From positions 1 through 58,448 of the forward strand of contig CALESG010000136.1 of the NCBI GenBank assembly GCA_937907215.1: 58,448 nucleotides of DNA, given 5' to 3'. The notes under the pieces were generated by a model. That model was not told where the DNA came from, searched no databases, and saw nothing but the letters and a program-made list of their open reading frames with translations. Position 1 is the stretch's first letter; each line of letters starts with the position of its first letter. The position numbers and the translations under genes are program-made. The stretch is from an uncultured Ruminococcus sp. GTDB taxonomy: Bacteria > Bacillota > Clostridia > Oscillospirales > Ruminococcaceae. Below are positions 7,963-16,483 of this stretch, piece after piece.

Positions 7963-8481
7963 ATCAGCAAACAAGAGCTGCAAATCAATGAAGAAATTCG
8001 TGACAAGGAAATTCTCGTCATTGACAGCGACGGAACAAAACTGGGAAATATGTCTGCAAGAGATGCACAGAAACTTGCATATGATAAGGATCTTGATCTT
8101 GTAAAAATCGCACCGCAGGCAAAGCCGCCGGTATGCCGTATAATGGATTATGGTAAATACTGTTTTGAACAGCAGAAACGTGAAAAGGAAGCCCGCAAGA
8201 ATCAAAAGGTTGTTGCCATAAAGGAAATTCGTATGTTTTCTGCAATTGATACTCATGACTTTGAAACAAAGGTCAATCAGGCAAAGAAGTTCTTGACAGG
8301 CGGTGATAAGCTTAAAGTTTCAGTAAGATTTCGTAAGCGTGCTATTGCACACCCGCAGATAGGTGAAGAGCTGCTTGAGAAATTCAAGGATGCTTGTTCG
8401 GCTGTTGGCACTGTTGAAAAGCCTGCAAAGATGGAAGGCCGCAGTATGGTCATGTTCATTTCACCGAAAACATCTAAGTAA
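7963..8481 (+). CDS. infC: Translation initiation factor IF-3, AUC start (172 aa)
   Basis: IF-3 binds the 30S subunit and checks start-codon selection. The conventional ATG at 8050 would remove about 29 conserved N-terminal residues. Upstream in frame the sequence reads ISKQELQINEEIRD, matching the N-terminus of Firmicutes IF-3, and the codon ATC at 7963 lies 8 nt after GGAGGTG. An AUC start gives the usual ~172 residues. Rare AUU/AUC starts of infC are a known autoregulatory device because IF-3 discriminates against them. Further conserved segments are APQAKPPVCRIMDYGKY and RKRAIAHPQIG. First gene of the classic infC-rpmI-rplT operon. Confidence 0.93.
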   Translation: MSKQELQINEEIRDKEILVIDSDGTKLGNMSARDAQKLAYDKDLDLVKIAPQAKPPVCRIMDYGKYCFEQQKREKEARKNQKVVAIKEIRMFSAIDTHDFETKVNQAKKFLTGGDKLKVSVRFRKRAIAHPQIGEELLEKFKDACSAVGTVEKPAKMEGRSMVMFISPKTSK

Positions 8482-8498
8482 AAGGAGGATATACCACC

Positions 8499-8702
8499 AT
8501 GGCAAAGGTTAAGACAAAGACACATTCTGGTGCAAAGAAGCGTTTCAAGCTGACAGGCTCCGGTAAACTGAAGTATCAGAAGACAAATAAAAGACACAGA
8601 CTCACACAGAAGGATACAAAGCGTAAGAGAATCGCTCGTACCGCAGGTGTAGCAGATGCTACAAACGCACCAGCACTGAAGAAGCTGCTGCCGTATCTCT
8701 AA
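8499..8702 (+). CDS. rpmI: 50S ribosomal protein L35 (67 aa)
   Basis: Short basic protein beginning MAKVKTKTHSGAKKRFK, the L35 signature, with NKRHRLTQKDTKRKR in the middle. Preceded by AAAGGAGG. Located 17 bp after infC in the standard IF-3/L35/L20 operon. Confidence 0.97.
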   Translation: MAKVKTKTHSGAKKRFKLTGSGKLKYQKTNKRHRLTQKDTKRKRIARTAGVADATNAPALKKLLPYL

Positions 8703-8756
8703 TCTGAGAAGAGTATTTCAGGAAAACAATAAATAGAAAATCGGAGGTAGAAGATT

Positions 8757-9110
8757 ATGGCACGTGTTAAGGGTGCAATGATGACTCGTAAGAGAAGAAA
8801 TAAAACACTTAAGCTCGCTAAGGGCTATTGGGGCAGCAAGAGCAAACACTTCAAGATGGCTAAACAGGCTGTAATGAAGTCTGGCAATTATGCTTACATT
8901 GGCAGAAAGCAGAAGAAGAGAGAATTCAGACAGCTCTGGATTACAAGAATTTCTGCTGCTTGCAAGATGAATGGTATCAACTATTCAACATTTATGAACG
9001 GCTGCAAGAAGGCTGGCATTGAACTGAACAGAAAGATGCTGTCCGAGATTGCAATTAATGATGCAGCAGGCTTTACTGCAATTGTTGAAAAGGCAAAGGC
9101 AGCTCTGTAA
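8757..9110 (+). CDS. rplT: 50S ribosomal protein L20 (117 aa)
   Basis: Large-subunit assembly protein, and in Firmicutes the repressor of its own operon through the leader. Begins MARVKGAMMTRKRRNK; contains LAKGYWGSKSKHFK and the RKQKKREFRQLWITRI segment typical of L20. Full length. Preceded by GGAGGTAG. Confidence 0.97.
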   Translation: MARVKGAMMTRKRRNKTLKLAKGYWGSKSKHFKMAKQAVMKSGNYAYIGRKQKKREFRQLWITRISAACKMNGINYSTFMNGCKKAGIELNRKMLSEIAINDAAGFTAIVEKAKAAL

Positions 9111-9121
9111 TAGGTAATCTG

Positions 9122-9155
9122 AACACGCTCTGGTAAAACACGGAGCGTGTTTTGT
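9122..9155 (+). terminator. Terminator after rplT
   Basis: AACACGCTC (9122-9130) pairs with GAGCGTGTT (9143-9151), followed by TTGTT. The T tract is short, so some read-through into the methylase gene is possible. Confidence 0.7.
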
Positions 9156-9174
9156 TATAAGAGGAGGATTCATA

Positions 9175-9996
9175 ATGGGCTGTTCATATAGTAGAATTAC
9201 AGCAAAGGATAATTCGCTCATAAAATTTTACAGAAAGCTTTCAGGAAACAAGAAATTTAGGCAGGCAGAGCAAAGTTTTGTACTTGAGGGTTATAGACTT
9301 GTATCTGATGCGCTTAAGAATGGTGCAAAGATAAAAAGCATTTTTATTACAGACGAGGCTTTTGAGAAATATTCAGATGAACTTTCTGTTTATATAAATT
9401 GTGAATGCAGGATGTATATTATTTCCGGAGAGCTTTGTAAATATATGGCAGAAACAGAATGTCCGCAGGGTGTATTTGCCATATGCAGTATGAATAATGA
9501 AGTTTTGCTTTGTGATTTTTTAAAAGATGACGGTACATTTGTAATTCTCCATAGATTACAAGATCCCGGAAATGCAGGCATGATACTTAGAACAGCTGAT
9601 GCATTGGGTATAAGCGGAGTTGTATTTTGCAAAAGTTGTGATGTATATAGTCCAAAGGTTGTAAGGGCAACTATGGGTTCACTTTTTCGTGTGCCTGTAG
9701 CTGTATGCAATGATGAGGATAAACTTTTTTCAGAGCTTGAAAGAAAAAATATAAAAAGTGATGCTGCTGTTGTACAAGGTGCGGCTGAGCTTGTGGGAGA
9801 ATGTGATTATTCTTGTACCGGACGTGCTGTTTGGATCGGAAATGAAGGCAATGGTTTGCCAGAAGATATATCTGACCGCTGCGGAAGAAAAATAACTATT
9901 CCTATGCATGGAAATATAGAATCGCTTAATGCTGCGATGGCTGCCGGAATACTTATGTGGGAAATGATGAAAGGAAAAATCAATGGAAATGATTGA
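9175..9996 (+). CDS. TrmH/SpoU-family RNA 2'-O-methyltransferase (273 aa)
   Basis: SPOUT-class methyltransferase with an N-terminal SpoU substrate-binding domain. The three SpoU motifs are in order: motif 1 NAGMILRTADALG (~135), motif 2 WIGNEGNGLPEDI (~220) and motif 3 IPMHGNIESLNAAMAA (~240), forming the knotted SAM site. The target could be rRNA or tRNA; the YsgA/TsnR-like length and position after rplT suggest rRNA, by inference. ATG 9175 follows GAGGAGG. The 3' end overlaps dprA by 14 nt. Confidence 0.9.
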   Translation: MGCSYSRITAKDNSLIKFYRKLSGNKKFRQAEQSFVLEGYRLVSDALKNGAKIKSIFITDEAFEKYSDELSVYINCECRMYIISGELCKYMAETECPQGVFAICSMNNEVLLCDFLKDDGTFVILHRLQDPGNAGMILRTADALGISGVVFCKSCDVYSPKVVRATMGSLFRVPVAVCNDEDKLFSELERKNIKSDAAVVQGAAELVGECDYSCTGRAVWIGNEGNGLPEDISDRCGRKITIPMHGNIESLNAAMAAGILMWEMMKGKINGND

Positions 9997-11293
9997 ATAC
10001 TGGATATGGCTGGTTATGGTTCTTGGTGCAGGTAATCCTAAAATATGGACAGTTATTCATGTTTCCAAAACACCCAAAAGAGCATATTATATTTTGCAGG
10101 AAGAAAATCAAAGGCAGCGCTTTGGTCTTACTGAAGTTCAGAAAAGAGCTGTTTGCAATACGAATTTGGATAAGGCTAAGGCGATACTTGAAATTTGCAT
10201 TAAGAAAAATATTTCTGTTACTTGCTTTGGCGACGACAATTACCCACCCAGCCTTAAAGCTATATATAATCCTCCAACAGTTTTATTTTATCAGGGAAAT
10301 ATAAAAATTCTTGAGGAATATCCAACACTTACTGTAGTAGGAACAAGAAATCCTACTGAATATAGTGTACGTGTGGCAAATTGGATATGCAGTGAACTTG
10401 CTCGTTCGGGAGTTGTAATAGTAAGCGGCTTTGCAGTAGGTCTTGATTCTGCGGCGCATAGAGCAGCACTTCTCTCAAGAGGAAGAACAGCTGCGGTGCT
10501 TGGTTGTGGAATTGATGTGGATTATCCAAGGGATAATGCAAGTGCTAAAAAATATATAGTAAGAAATGGACTGCTGCTTACAGAATTTTTGCCGGGAACA
10601 GAGCCTTATCCCAAAAATTTTCCGATGCGAAACAGAATTTTATCCGGTATAAGCAAGAGTACTCTTATCATACAAGCACCTGAAAAGAGTGGTTCACTTA
10701 TTACTGCAAATCTTGCACTTGAGCAGGGAAAAACGGTATATTGTGTTCCGCCGGCGGATATATTTGACAATAGGTATGCAGGTGTGGTAAAATATCTGCG
10801 TGATGGTGCAACTCCGGTGTTTAGTCATTTGGATATATTAAACGAATACTATGCTGAATTTGCACATAAACTAAAGCCGTCCATTTTATTTGAAACAAAA
10901 AATAAAATGGAAGATTCGGTTTTCTTTGGCAGTGATGAAAAAGAAGATAAAAAGGCAAGGAGCTTGCCTAAAAAGAAAAAATCTAAAAAAAGTGAAAATG
11001 TTTCAGAAAAAGATAATTTAGTAGAAGAGAAAATAGAAAAAGATAACGCAGAAGCAGATTCGGTTCAGGCTAATGTTTCAGGCGATAATACTGGAAGAAT
11101 AAAGGATTTTTCATCACTAAGCGGTCTTGAACTTGATATAGCGATACTTTTATCACAGGAACATCAAATGCATATAGATACTATTTTGGAAAGACTTGAT
11201 GCTGATGAAAATGAAGTAGCGTCTGCGTTGACAGAACTTATTATAGAGGGTTATGTGTCCAGATTTACGGGACAATGTTATGGTATCCTTTAG
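9983..11293 (+). CDS. dprA: DNA-processing protein DprA (436 aa)
   Basis: Binds incoming single-stranded DNA and loads RecA during transformation. The extended Rossmann fold is clear: VVGTRNPTEYS, SGFAVGLDSAAHRAAL (~145) and GKTVYCVPPADIFD (~255). A lysine/glutamate-rich low-complexity linker (~315-380) precedes a C-terminal winged-helix region (~385-436, 'HIDTILERLDADENEVASAL'). The linker makes it longer than the ~360-residue norm. Start codon at 9983, with a second ATG at 9989. DprA-TopA adjacency is common in Firmicutes. Confidence 0.95.
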   Translation: MEMIEYWIWLVMVLGAGNPKIWTVIHVSKTPKRAYYILQEENQRQRFGLTEVQKRAVCNTNLDKAKAILEICIKKNISVTCFGDDNYPPSLKAIYNPPTVLFYQGNIKILEEYPTLTVVGTRNPTEYSVRVANWICSELARSGVVIVSGFAVGLDSAAHRAALLSRGRTAAVLGCGIDVDYPRDNASAKKYIVRNGLLLTEFLPGTEPYPKNFPMRNRILSGISKSTLIIQAPEKSGSLITANLALEQGKTVYCVPPADIFDNRYAGVVKYLRDGATPVFSHLDILNEYYAEFAHKLKPSILFETKNKMEDSVFFGSDEKEDKKARSLPKKKKSKKSENVSEKDNLVEEKIEKDNAEADSVQANVSGDNTGRIKDFSSLSGLELDIAILLSQEHQMHIDTILERLDADENEVASALTELIIEGYVSRFTGQCYGIL

Positions 11294-11331
11294 AAAGGAG
11301 TCATCTCTGCATAATAATGTAAATTGCAGAG
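11294..11331 (+). promoter_or_regulatory. Ribosome site separated from the topA start by a stem-loop
   Basis: AAAGGAG (11294-11300) is 42 nt from ATG 11343, but a 7-bp hairpin CTCTGCA/TGCAGAG (11305-11311 with 11325-11331) lies between. Folding would shorten the effective gap to about 15 nt. No better ribosome site is seen nearer the start. Confidence 0.5.
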
Positions 11332-11342
11332 TCGAATGAAAT

Positions 11343-13436
11343 ATGTCAAATCTTGTTATTGTGGAGTCGCCTGCAAAGGCAAAAACTATACAAAAATATC
11401 TTGGTAATGACTATGAAGTTATTGCTTCAATGGGTCATGTACGTGATTTGCCAAAATCTAAGTTTGGTGTTGATGTTGAACATGATTTCAAGCCACAGTA
11501 TATTGATATGAAAGGCAAGGAAGATGTTATAAAGCAACTTAAATCTCATGCGAAAAAAGCAGGTCGTGTATATCTTGCAACTGACCCCGACCGTGAAGGT
11601 GAGGCAATATCATGGCATATTGCACAAATGCTTAATCTCAGCATGAATGATGACAATCGTGTTGAATTTAATGAGATAACAAAGAGCGGAATACAAAATG
11701 GTATGAATAATCCGCATAAAATAGATATAGACCTTGTAAATGCACAGCAGGCACGAAGAATATTCGACAGAATAGTTGGATATAAGTTAAGTCCGTTTCT
11801 TTGGAAAAAAGTTCGCCGTGGCTTGTCAGCAGGACGTGTTCAGTCGGTGGCAGTGCGTCTTGTTGTGGACAGAGAAAATGAAATAAAAGCTTTTGTACCG
11901 CAGGAGTATTGGTCTATTGATGCAAAGCTTTCAACTGCTTCTTCTAAAAAGATATTTTCCGCAAAGCTTACAGCAGTTGACGGAGAGCGTGTTGATAAAA
12001 CTGAGATAGCTGCAAAGGAAGAGGCAGATGCACTTCTTGCAAGGCTCAATGAAGCGGAATTTAAGGTTTCAAAAGTAAAAAAACGTGTTACTAAAAAACA
12101 CCCGTCAGCACCGTTTATAACATCTACACTTCAGCAGGAAGCGTCACATAAGCTGAGCTTTCAATCCAAACGTACTATGAAAGTTGCTCAGGAACTTTAC
12201 GAGGGTGTGGAAATAGACGGAATGGGTGCAATGGGTCTTATAACATATATGAGAACCGACAGCCTTAGAATTTCTGATGAAGCAAGAGATTCTGCGACAA
12301 ATTACATTCGCAGCACATATGGTGAAGACTATGTTCCCGCTGAGCCACGTGTTTATAAATCTAAGAAGAATGCACAGGATGCCCACGAAGCGATTCGTCC
12401 ATCAATGCCGGAACTCATGCCTGCAAGACTTAAGTCAAGTTTGACGTCAGACCAGTATAAGCTTTATAAGCTTATTTGGGAGAGATTTATAGCAAGTCAG
12501 ATGGCAGATGCTGTGCTTGATACTGTTTCCGTTGATATTATGGCTGATAACTGCTTGTTTAAAGCAAATGGTTCTACAGTTAAGTTTGATGGATTTACAG
12601 TGCTTTATGAAGAATCAAAAGATTCAAAAGGCGATAATAAAAACCTGCCAAAGCTTAATGAGGGAGATATTCTTAAGGTTCGTTCACTTAAAGGAAATCA
12701 GCATTTTACACAGCCTCCGGCACGTTATACTGAAGCATCGCTTATCAAAACTCTTGAAGAGAACGGTATTGGCAGACCGAGTACCTATGCACCTACTATA
12801 ACAACTATAATATCAAGGCTTTATGTTGAGCGTGACGGCAAGGCACTTAAGCCCACGGTACTTGGTGAAGTAACTACTGACCTTATGAAAGAGCATTTTC
12901 AGAATATAGTTGACGCTGCATTTACAGCGAAAATGGAAAACGATCTTGATGAAGTTGAGCAAGGCAAGCGTAATTGGATAAATATTCTTGATGAGTTTTA
13001 TGGTGACTTTTCAAAGACTCTTTCCGAAGCAGAAGAAAAGATGGAAGGAAAACGTGTTAAAGTACCTGATGAAGAAACAGATATTGTTTGTGAAAACTGC
13101 GGAAGAAAAATGGTTATAAAAATCGGCAGGTTTGGCAGATTTCTTGCTTGTCCGGGATTCCCTGAATGCACAAATACAAAGAAGATAGTACAGGAAACAC
13201 CCGGTACTTGTCCAAAATGCGGCGGAAAGATAATACTCAAAAAGTCAAAGCGTGGCAGAAGTTTTTATGGCTGTGCAAATTATCCTGATTGCGATTTTAT
13301 GACGTGGAATATTCCTCTTGAGGAGAAGTGTCCGCAGTGCGGCTGCACTCTTTTTCAAAAAGGCGGAAAGTCTGGTCATAAAGTATGTGAAAAGCAGGGC
13401 TGCGGCTATGACAGACCGATTGTAGGCGGAGAATAA
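11343..13436 (+). CDS. topA: DNA topoisomerase I (697 aa)
   Basis: Type IA enzyme relaxing negative supercoils. Toprim domain at the N-terminus (LVIVESPAKAKTI; DPDREGEAISWH with the acidic metal triad). The active-site tyrosine lies in LITYMRTDSLRIS (~303). Three C-terminal zinc-ribbon repeats start at CENCGRKM, CPKCGGK and CPQCGCT, each followed by a Cys pair. The length is typical for Firmicutes TopA. It is the only ORF that fits; see the unusual leader upstream. trmFO begins 4 bp after the stop, as in many Firmicutes. Confidence 0.97.
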   Translation: MSNLVIVESPAKAKTIQKYLGNDYEVIASMGHVRDLPKSKFGVDVEHDFKPQYIDMKGKEDVIKQLKSHAKKAGRVYLATDPDREGEAISWHIAQMLNLSMNDDNRVEFNEITKSGIQNGMNNPHKIDIDLVNAQQARRIFDRIVGYKLSPFLWKKVRRGLSAGRVQSVAVRLVVDRENEIKAFVPQEYWSIDAKLSTASSKKIFSAKLTAVDGERVDKTEIAAKEEADALLARLNEAEFKVSKVKKRVTKKHPSAPFITSTLQQEASHKLSFQSKRTMKVAQELYEGVEIDGMGAMGLITYMRTDSLRISDEARDSATNYIRSTYGEDYVPAEPRVYKSKKNAQDAHEAIRPSMPELMPARLKSSLTSDQYKLYKLIWERFIASQMADAVLDTVSVDIMADNCLFKANGSTVKFDGFTVLYEESKDSKGDNKNLPKLNEGDILKVRSLKGNQHFTQPPARYTEASLIKTLEENGIGRPSTYAPTITTIISRLYVERDGKALKPTVLGEVTTDLMKEHFQNIVDAAFTAKMENDLDEVEQGKRNWINILDEFYGDFSKTLSEAEEKMEGKRVKVPDEETDIVCENCGRKMVIKIGRFGRFLACPGFPECTNTKKIVQETPGTCPKCGGKIILKKSKRGRSFYGCANYPDCDFMTWNIPLEEKCPQCGCTLFQKGGKSGHKVCEKQGCGYDRPIVGGE

Positions 13437-13440
13437 TAAT

Positions 13441-14760
13441 ATGAACACAAAGCAAAATATTTCAGTTATAGGCGGAGGTCTTGCAGGCTGCGAAGCTGCA
13501 TGGCAGCTTGCAGAAGCAGGTTTTCCTGTAACTATTTATGAGATGAAACCGGTAAAGTTTACACCGGCACATCATTATAAAGGATTGGCAGAACTTGTCT
13601 GTTCTAATTCTCTTAAGGCAGATCGCCTTGCATCAGCAGCCGGACTTTTAAAGGCTGAAATGGAAAGAATGGGTTCACTTCTCATTCCATGTGCAAGAAA
13701 AGTATCTGTTCCGGCAGGCGGTGCACTTGCAGTAGACCGTGAGCTTTTTTCCGATATGGTAACTGAAAAAATAAAATCTCATCCTCTTATAAGTATATCA
13801 TCAGAGGAAGTAAGTAAGCTGCCGGAATCTCCTGCTATCATAGCAAGCGGTCCTTTAACAGCAGCAGGGCTTGCTAAAAGCATTGAAGAAAAATGCGGTC
13901 AGCGTCTAAGCTTTTTTGATGCGGCAGCACCTATTGTCACATATGACAGCCTTGACAAGGATATAACATTTTTTGCTTCAAGATATGGCAGAGGCGATGC
14001 TGATTATATCAATTGTCCTATGAATAAAGAAGAGTATCTTGAGTTTTATAATGCACTTATAAATGCTGAACGTGCAGAATTAAGCGAATTCGACAAGGAA
14101 ATTTTCCGTGTTTATGAAGGTTGTATGCCGATTGAAGTTTTAGCTTCAAGAGGAGAAGATACAATGCGTTTTGGACCATTAAAGCCTGTTGGACTTACAG
14201 ATCCACGCACTGACAGACGTCCTTATGCAGTAGTACAGCTTAGACGTGAGAACAGTCATGGCACACTTTTTAATCTTGTAGGATTCCAAACGAATTTAAA
14301 GTTTGCAGAGCAAAAGAGAGTATTTTCTATGATTCCAGGGCTTAAAAATGCCGAATTTATGCGTTATGGTGTAATGCACAGAAATTCATTTCTTGACAGT
14401 CCACGTCTTTTGAATGCAGATTATTCACTCAGAAATGATCCGCTTATGTTTTTTGCAGGTCAGATCACCGGAGTGGAAGGCTATATAGAATCAGCAGCCA
14501 GCGGAATACTTGCAGGAAAAAACCTTGCAAGAAAACTTTCGGGAAAAGAACAGCTTGTTCTTCCCAGAGAAACAATGATGGGAGCACTTGCAGCATATAT
14601 AAGTGATAAGAATGTTTCGGAATTTCAGCCTATGGGTTGTAATATGGGAATACTTCCGGATTTGCCGGAACGCATACGTGATAAAAAAGTTAAATATCAG
14701 GCGTATGCAGACAGAGCGCTTACAGCTTTGGAAGAATATCTGTCAGTAAATGAGAGGTGA
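13441..14760 (+). CDS. trmFO: Methylenetetrahydrofolate-tRNA-(uracil-5-)-methyltransferase TrmFO (439 aa)
   Basis: Folate- and FAD-dependent enzyme forming m5U54 in the tRNA T-loop. The N-terminal FAD dinucleotide motif is GGGLAGCEAAW; further family segments are ELVCSNSLKAD, MPIEVLASRGEDTMRFGPLKPVGL and the C-terminal FAGQITGVEGYIESAASG. Length is standard. The ribosome site GGCGGAG lies in the last codons of topA, so the two are coupled. Confidence 0.96.
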   Translation: MNTKQNISVIGGGLAGCEAAWQLAEAGFPVTIYEMKPVKFTPAHHYKGLAELVCSNSLKADRLASAAGLLKAEMERMGSLLIPCARKVSVPAGGALAVDRELFSDMVTEKIKSHPLISISSEEVSKLPESPAIIASGPLTAAGLAKSIEEKCGQRLSFFDAAAPIVTYDSLDKDITFFASRYGRGDADYINCPMNKEEYLEFYNALINAERAELSEFDKEIFRVYEGCMPIEVLASRGEDTMRFGPLKPVGLTDPRTDRRPYAVVQLRRENSHGTLFNLVGFQTNLKFAEQKRVFSMIPGLKNAEFMRYGVMHRNSFLDSPRLLNADYSLRNDPLMFFAGQITGVEGYIESAASGILAGKNLARKLSGKEQLVLPRETMMGALAAYISDKNVSEFQPMGCNMGILPDLPERIRDKKVKYQAYADRALTALEEYLSVNER

Positions 14761-14768
14761 AAATTTAA

Positions 14769-15764
14769 ATGAATATTATTGTGGATGCGTTTGGAGGTGA
14801 CCATGCACCGCTTGAGGTTATAAAAGGCGGAGCAATGGCGGTAAGTGATCTAAATGTAAATGTAACACTTGTAGGTGACGAAAAAATTATTCGTGAACTT
14901 GCAGAGGAAAATAATATATCTCTTGATGGAATGGATATTATACATACAAAAAAATCATTTGATATACATGAAGAACCTGTATCCCTTATAAAAGAGCATA
15001 AAGACAGTTCGATGGCTGTTGGTATGAAGGCACTTAGCGAAAATAAAGGCGATGCTTTTGTGTCAGCAGGCAGCAGTGGTGCATTGGTGGTTGGCTCAAC
15101 ATTTATTGTAAAGCGTATCAAAGGAATAAAGCGTGTGGCACTTGCACCGATCATGCCTACAGCTGATAAACCTTTTATTCTTCTTGATGCAGGTGCAAAT
15201 AACGACTGCCGTCCTGAGATGCTCGTACAGTTTGCAATTATGGGCAGTTCTTATATGGAAAGAGTAATGGGTGTAAAAAATCCTAAGGTAAAGCTCCTTA
15301 ATGTAGGTGCAGAGGAAACAAAAGGCAGAGAGCTTGATCTTGAAGCATACAAGCTTCTAATGGAAGCACCTGTAAACTTCTGCGGCAATGCCGAAGCAAG
15401 GGAATTGCCATTTAGTACAGCTGATGTTATAGTAGCAGATGGTTTTACAGGAAATATTGCTTTGAAACTCTATGAGGGTATGGGAAAATTCATGTCAAGT
15501 GAATTAAAAAATAGTATATTTGCAGGCTCAGGCAAGCTTGCGGCACTACTTGTTATGAGTAAAATAAAAAAGCTTTCACAGAGGCTTGATTATAAAGCTG
15601 TCGGTGGAGCCCTTATGATAGGTGCGTCAAAACCGGTTATCAAAGCACATGGCAGCTCTGATGCAAAAGCTTTTTATAATGCTATTCGTCAGGCAAGAGA
15701 TTGTGTTAAAGGTAATATGATTGCTGCAATTTCAGAAACTGTTTGCAGCTTGCAGAAAGGTTGA
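14769..15764 (+). CDS. plsX: Phosphate acyltransferase PlsX (331 aa)
   Basis: Converts acyl-ACP and phosphate to acyl-phosphate, the donor for PlsY in phospholipid synthesis; peripheral to the membrane. Family segments: the N-terminal DAFGGDHAP, SAGSSGALV (~98), LLDAGANNDCRPE (~136) and VADGFTGNIALK (~225). Preceded by GAGGTGA. Its stop codon overlaps the start of rnc. The usual fabD/acpP neighbours between plsX and rnc are absent here. Confidence 0.96.
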   Translation: MNIIVDAFGGDHAPLEVIKGGAMAVSDLNVNVTLVGDEKIIRELAEENNISLDGMDIIHTKKSFDIHEEPVSLIKEHKDSSMAVGMKALSENKGDAFVSAGSSGALVVGSTFIVKRIKGIKRVALAPIMPTADKPFILLDAGANNDCRPEMLVQFAIMGSSYMERVMGVKNPKVKLLNVGAEETKGRELDLEAYKLLMEAPVNFCGNAEARELPFSTADVIVADGFTGNIALKLYEGMGKFMSSELKNSIFAGSGKLAALLVMSKIKKLSQRLDYKAVGGALMIGASKPVIKAHGSSDAKAFYNAIRQARDCVKGNMIAAISETVCSLQKG

Positions 15765-16483
15765 TGAAAATAATGGAACAGCCGAATTATGAAGAACTTA
15801 GCCGATTTGAAAATTATATTGATTATCATTTTAAGAATAAGCAATTGCTTGAAGAAGCACTGTCACATTCTTCTTATGCAAATGAAAAGAAGAAATGCCG
15901 CAACAGCAATGAACGTCTTGAGTTTTTAGGTGACAGCGTTCTTTCAATAATAGTATCTGACTATCTTTTTAATAATTATAAAGATCTGCCGGAAGGTGAC
16001 CTTACTAAACTAAGAGCCTCTCTTGTATGTGAAAAGGCACTTCATGTATTTGCAAAGGAGATACATCTTGGTGAGTTTATTTTGCTTGGCAAAGGTGAGG
16101 AACATACCGGCGGAAGAGAACGTTCATCTATTTTAGCAGATGCTTTTGAAGCTGTTATCGCTGCTATTTATCTTGACGGCGGAATGAAAGCTGCATCAAA
16201 GCATGTTCTGAGATTTATTCCTAAACATGCAGAGAAAAGCAATCTGATATGTTTTCGTGATTATAAAACAGTTTTGCAGGAGATAATTCAGAAAAACCCT
16301 GAAGAAAAGGTTGAATATGTTCTTGCAGGTGAATATGGTCCGGATCATGACAAGGCATTTACAGTAAATGTTTGCCTTAATTCAAACGTTATAGGAACAG
16401 GTACGGGAAAGAGCAAGAAAGCTGCTGAACAAATGGCTGCAAAGGAAGCTCTCACACTTATGGGTTATGAAGAAACACTCTAA
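15764..16483 (+). CDS. rnc: Ribonuclease III (239 aa)
   Basis: Cleaves double-stranded RNA in rRNA processing and mRNA decay. Signature NERLEFLGDSVL, second acidic site ILADAFEAVIAAIYLDGG, and a C-terminal dsRBD (~165-235, ending GKSKKAAEQMAAKEAL). ATG 15764 overlaps the plsX stop (TGATG). ATG 15773 is an alternative with better spacing from AGAAAGG; the protein would be three residues shorter. The 3' end overlaps the next gene by 17 nt. Confidence 0.95.
   Translation: MKIMEQPNYEELSRFENYIDYHFKNKQLLEEALSHSSYANEKKKCRNSNERLEFLGDSVLSIIVSDYLFNNYKDLPEGDLTKLRASLVCEKALHVFAKEIHLGEFILLGKGEEHTGGRERSSILADAFEAVIAAIYLDGGMKAASKHVLRFIPKHAEKSNLICFRDYKTVLQEIIQKNPEEKVEYVLAGEYGPDHDKAFTVNVCLNSNVIGTGTGKSKKAAEQMAAKEALTLMGYEETL

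Noticed and set aside
8050..8481. infC beginning at ATG 8050
   Set aside because: It removes the conserved N-terminal strand of IF-3 and lacks a ribosome site; AUC 7963 has both.
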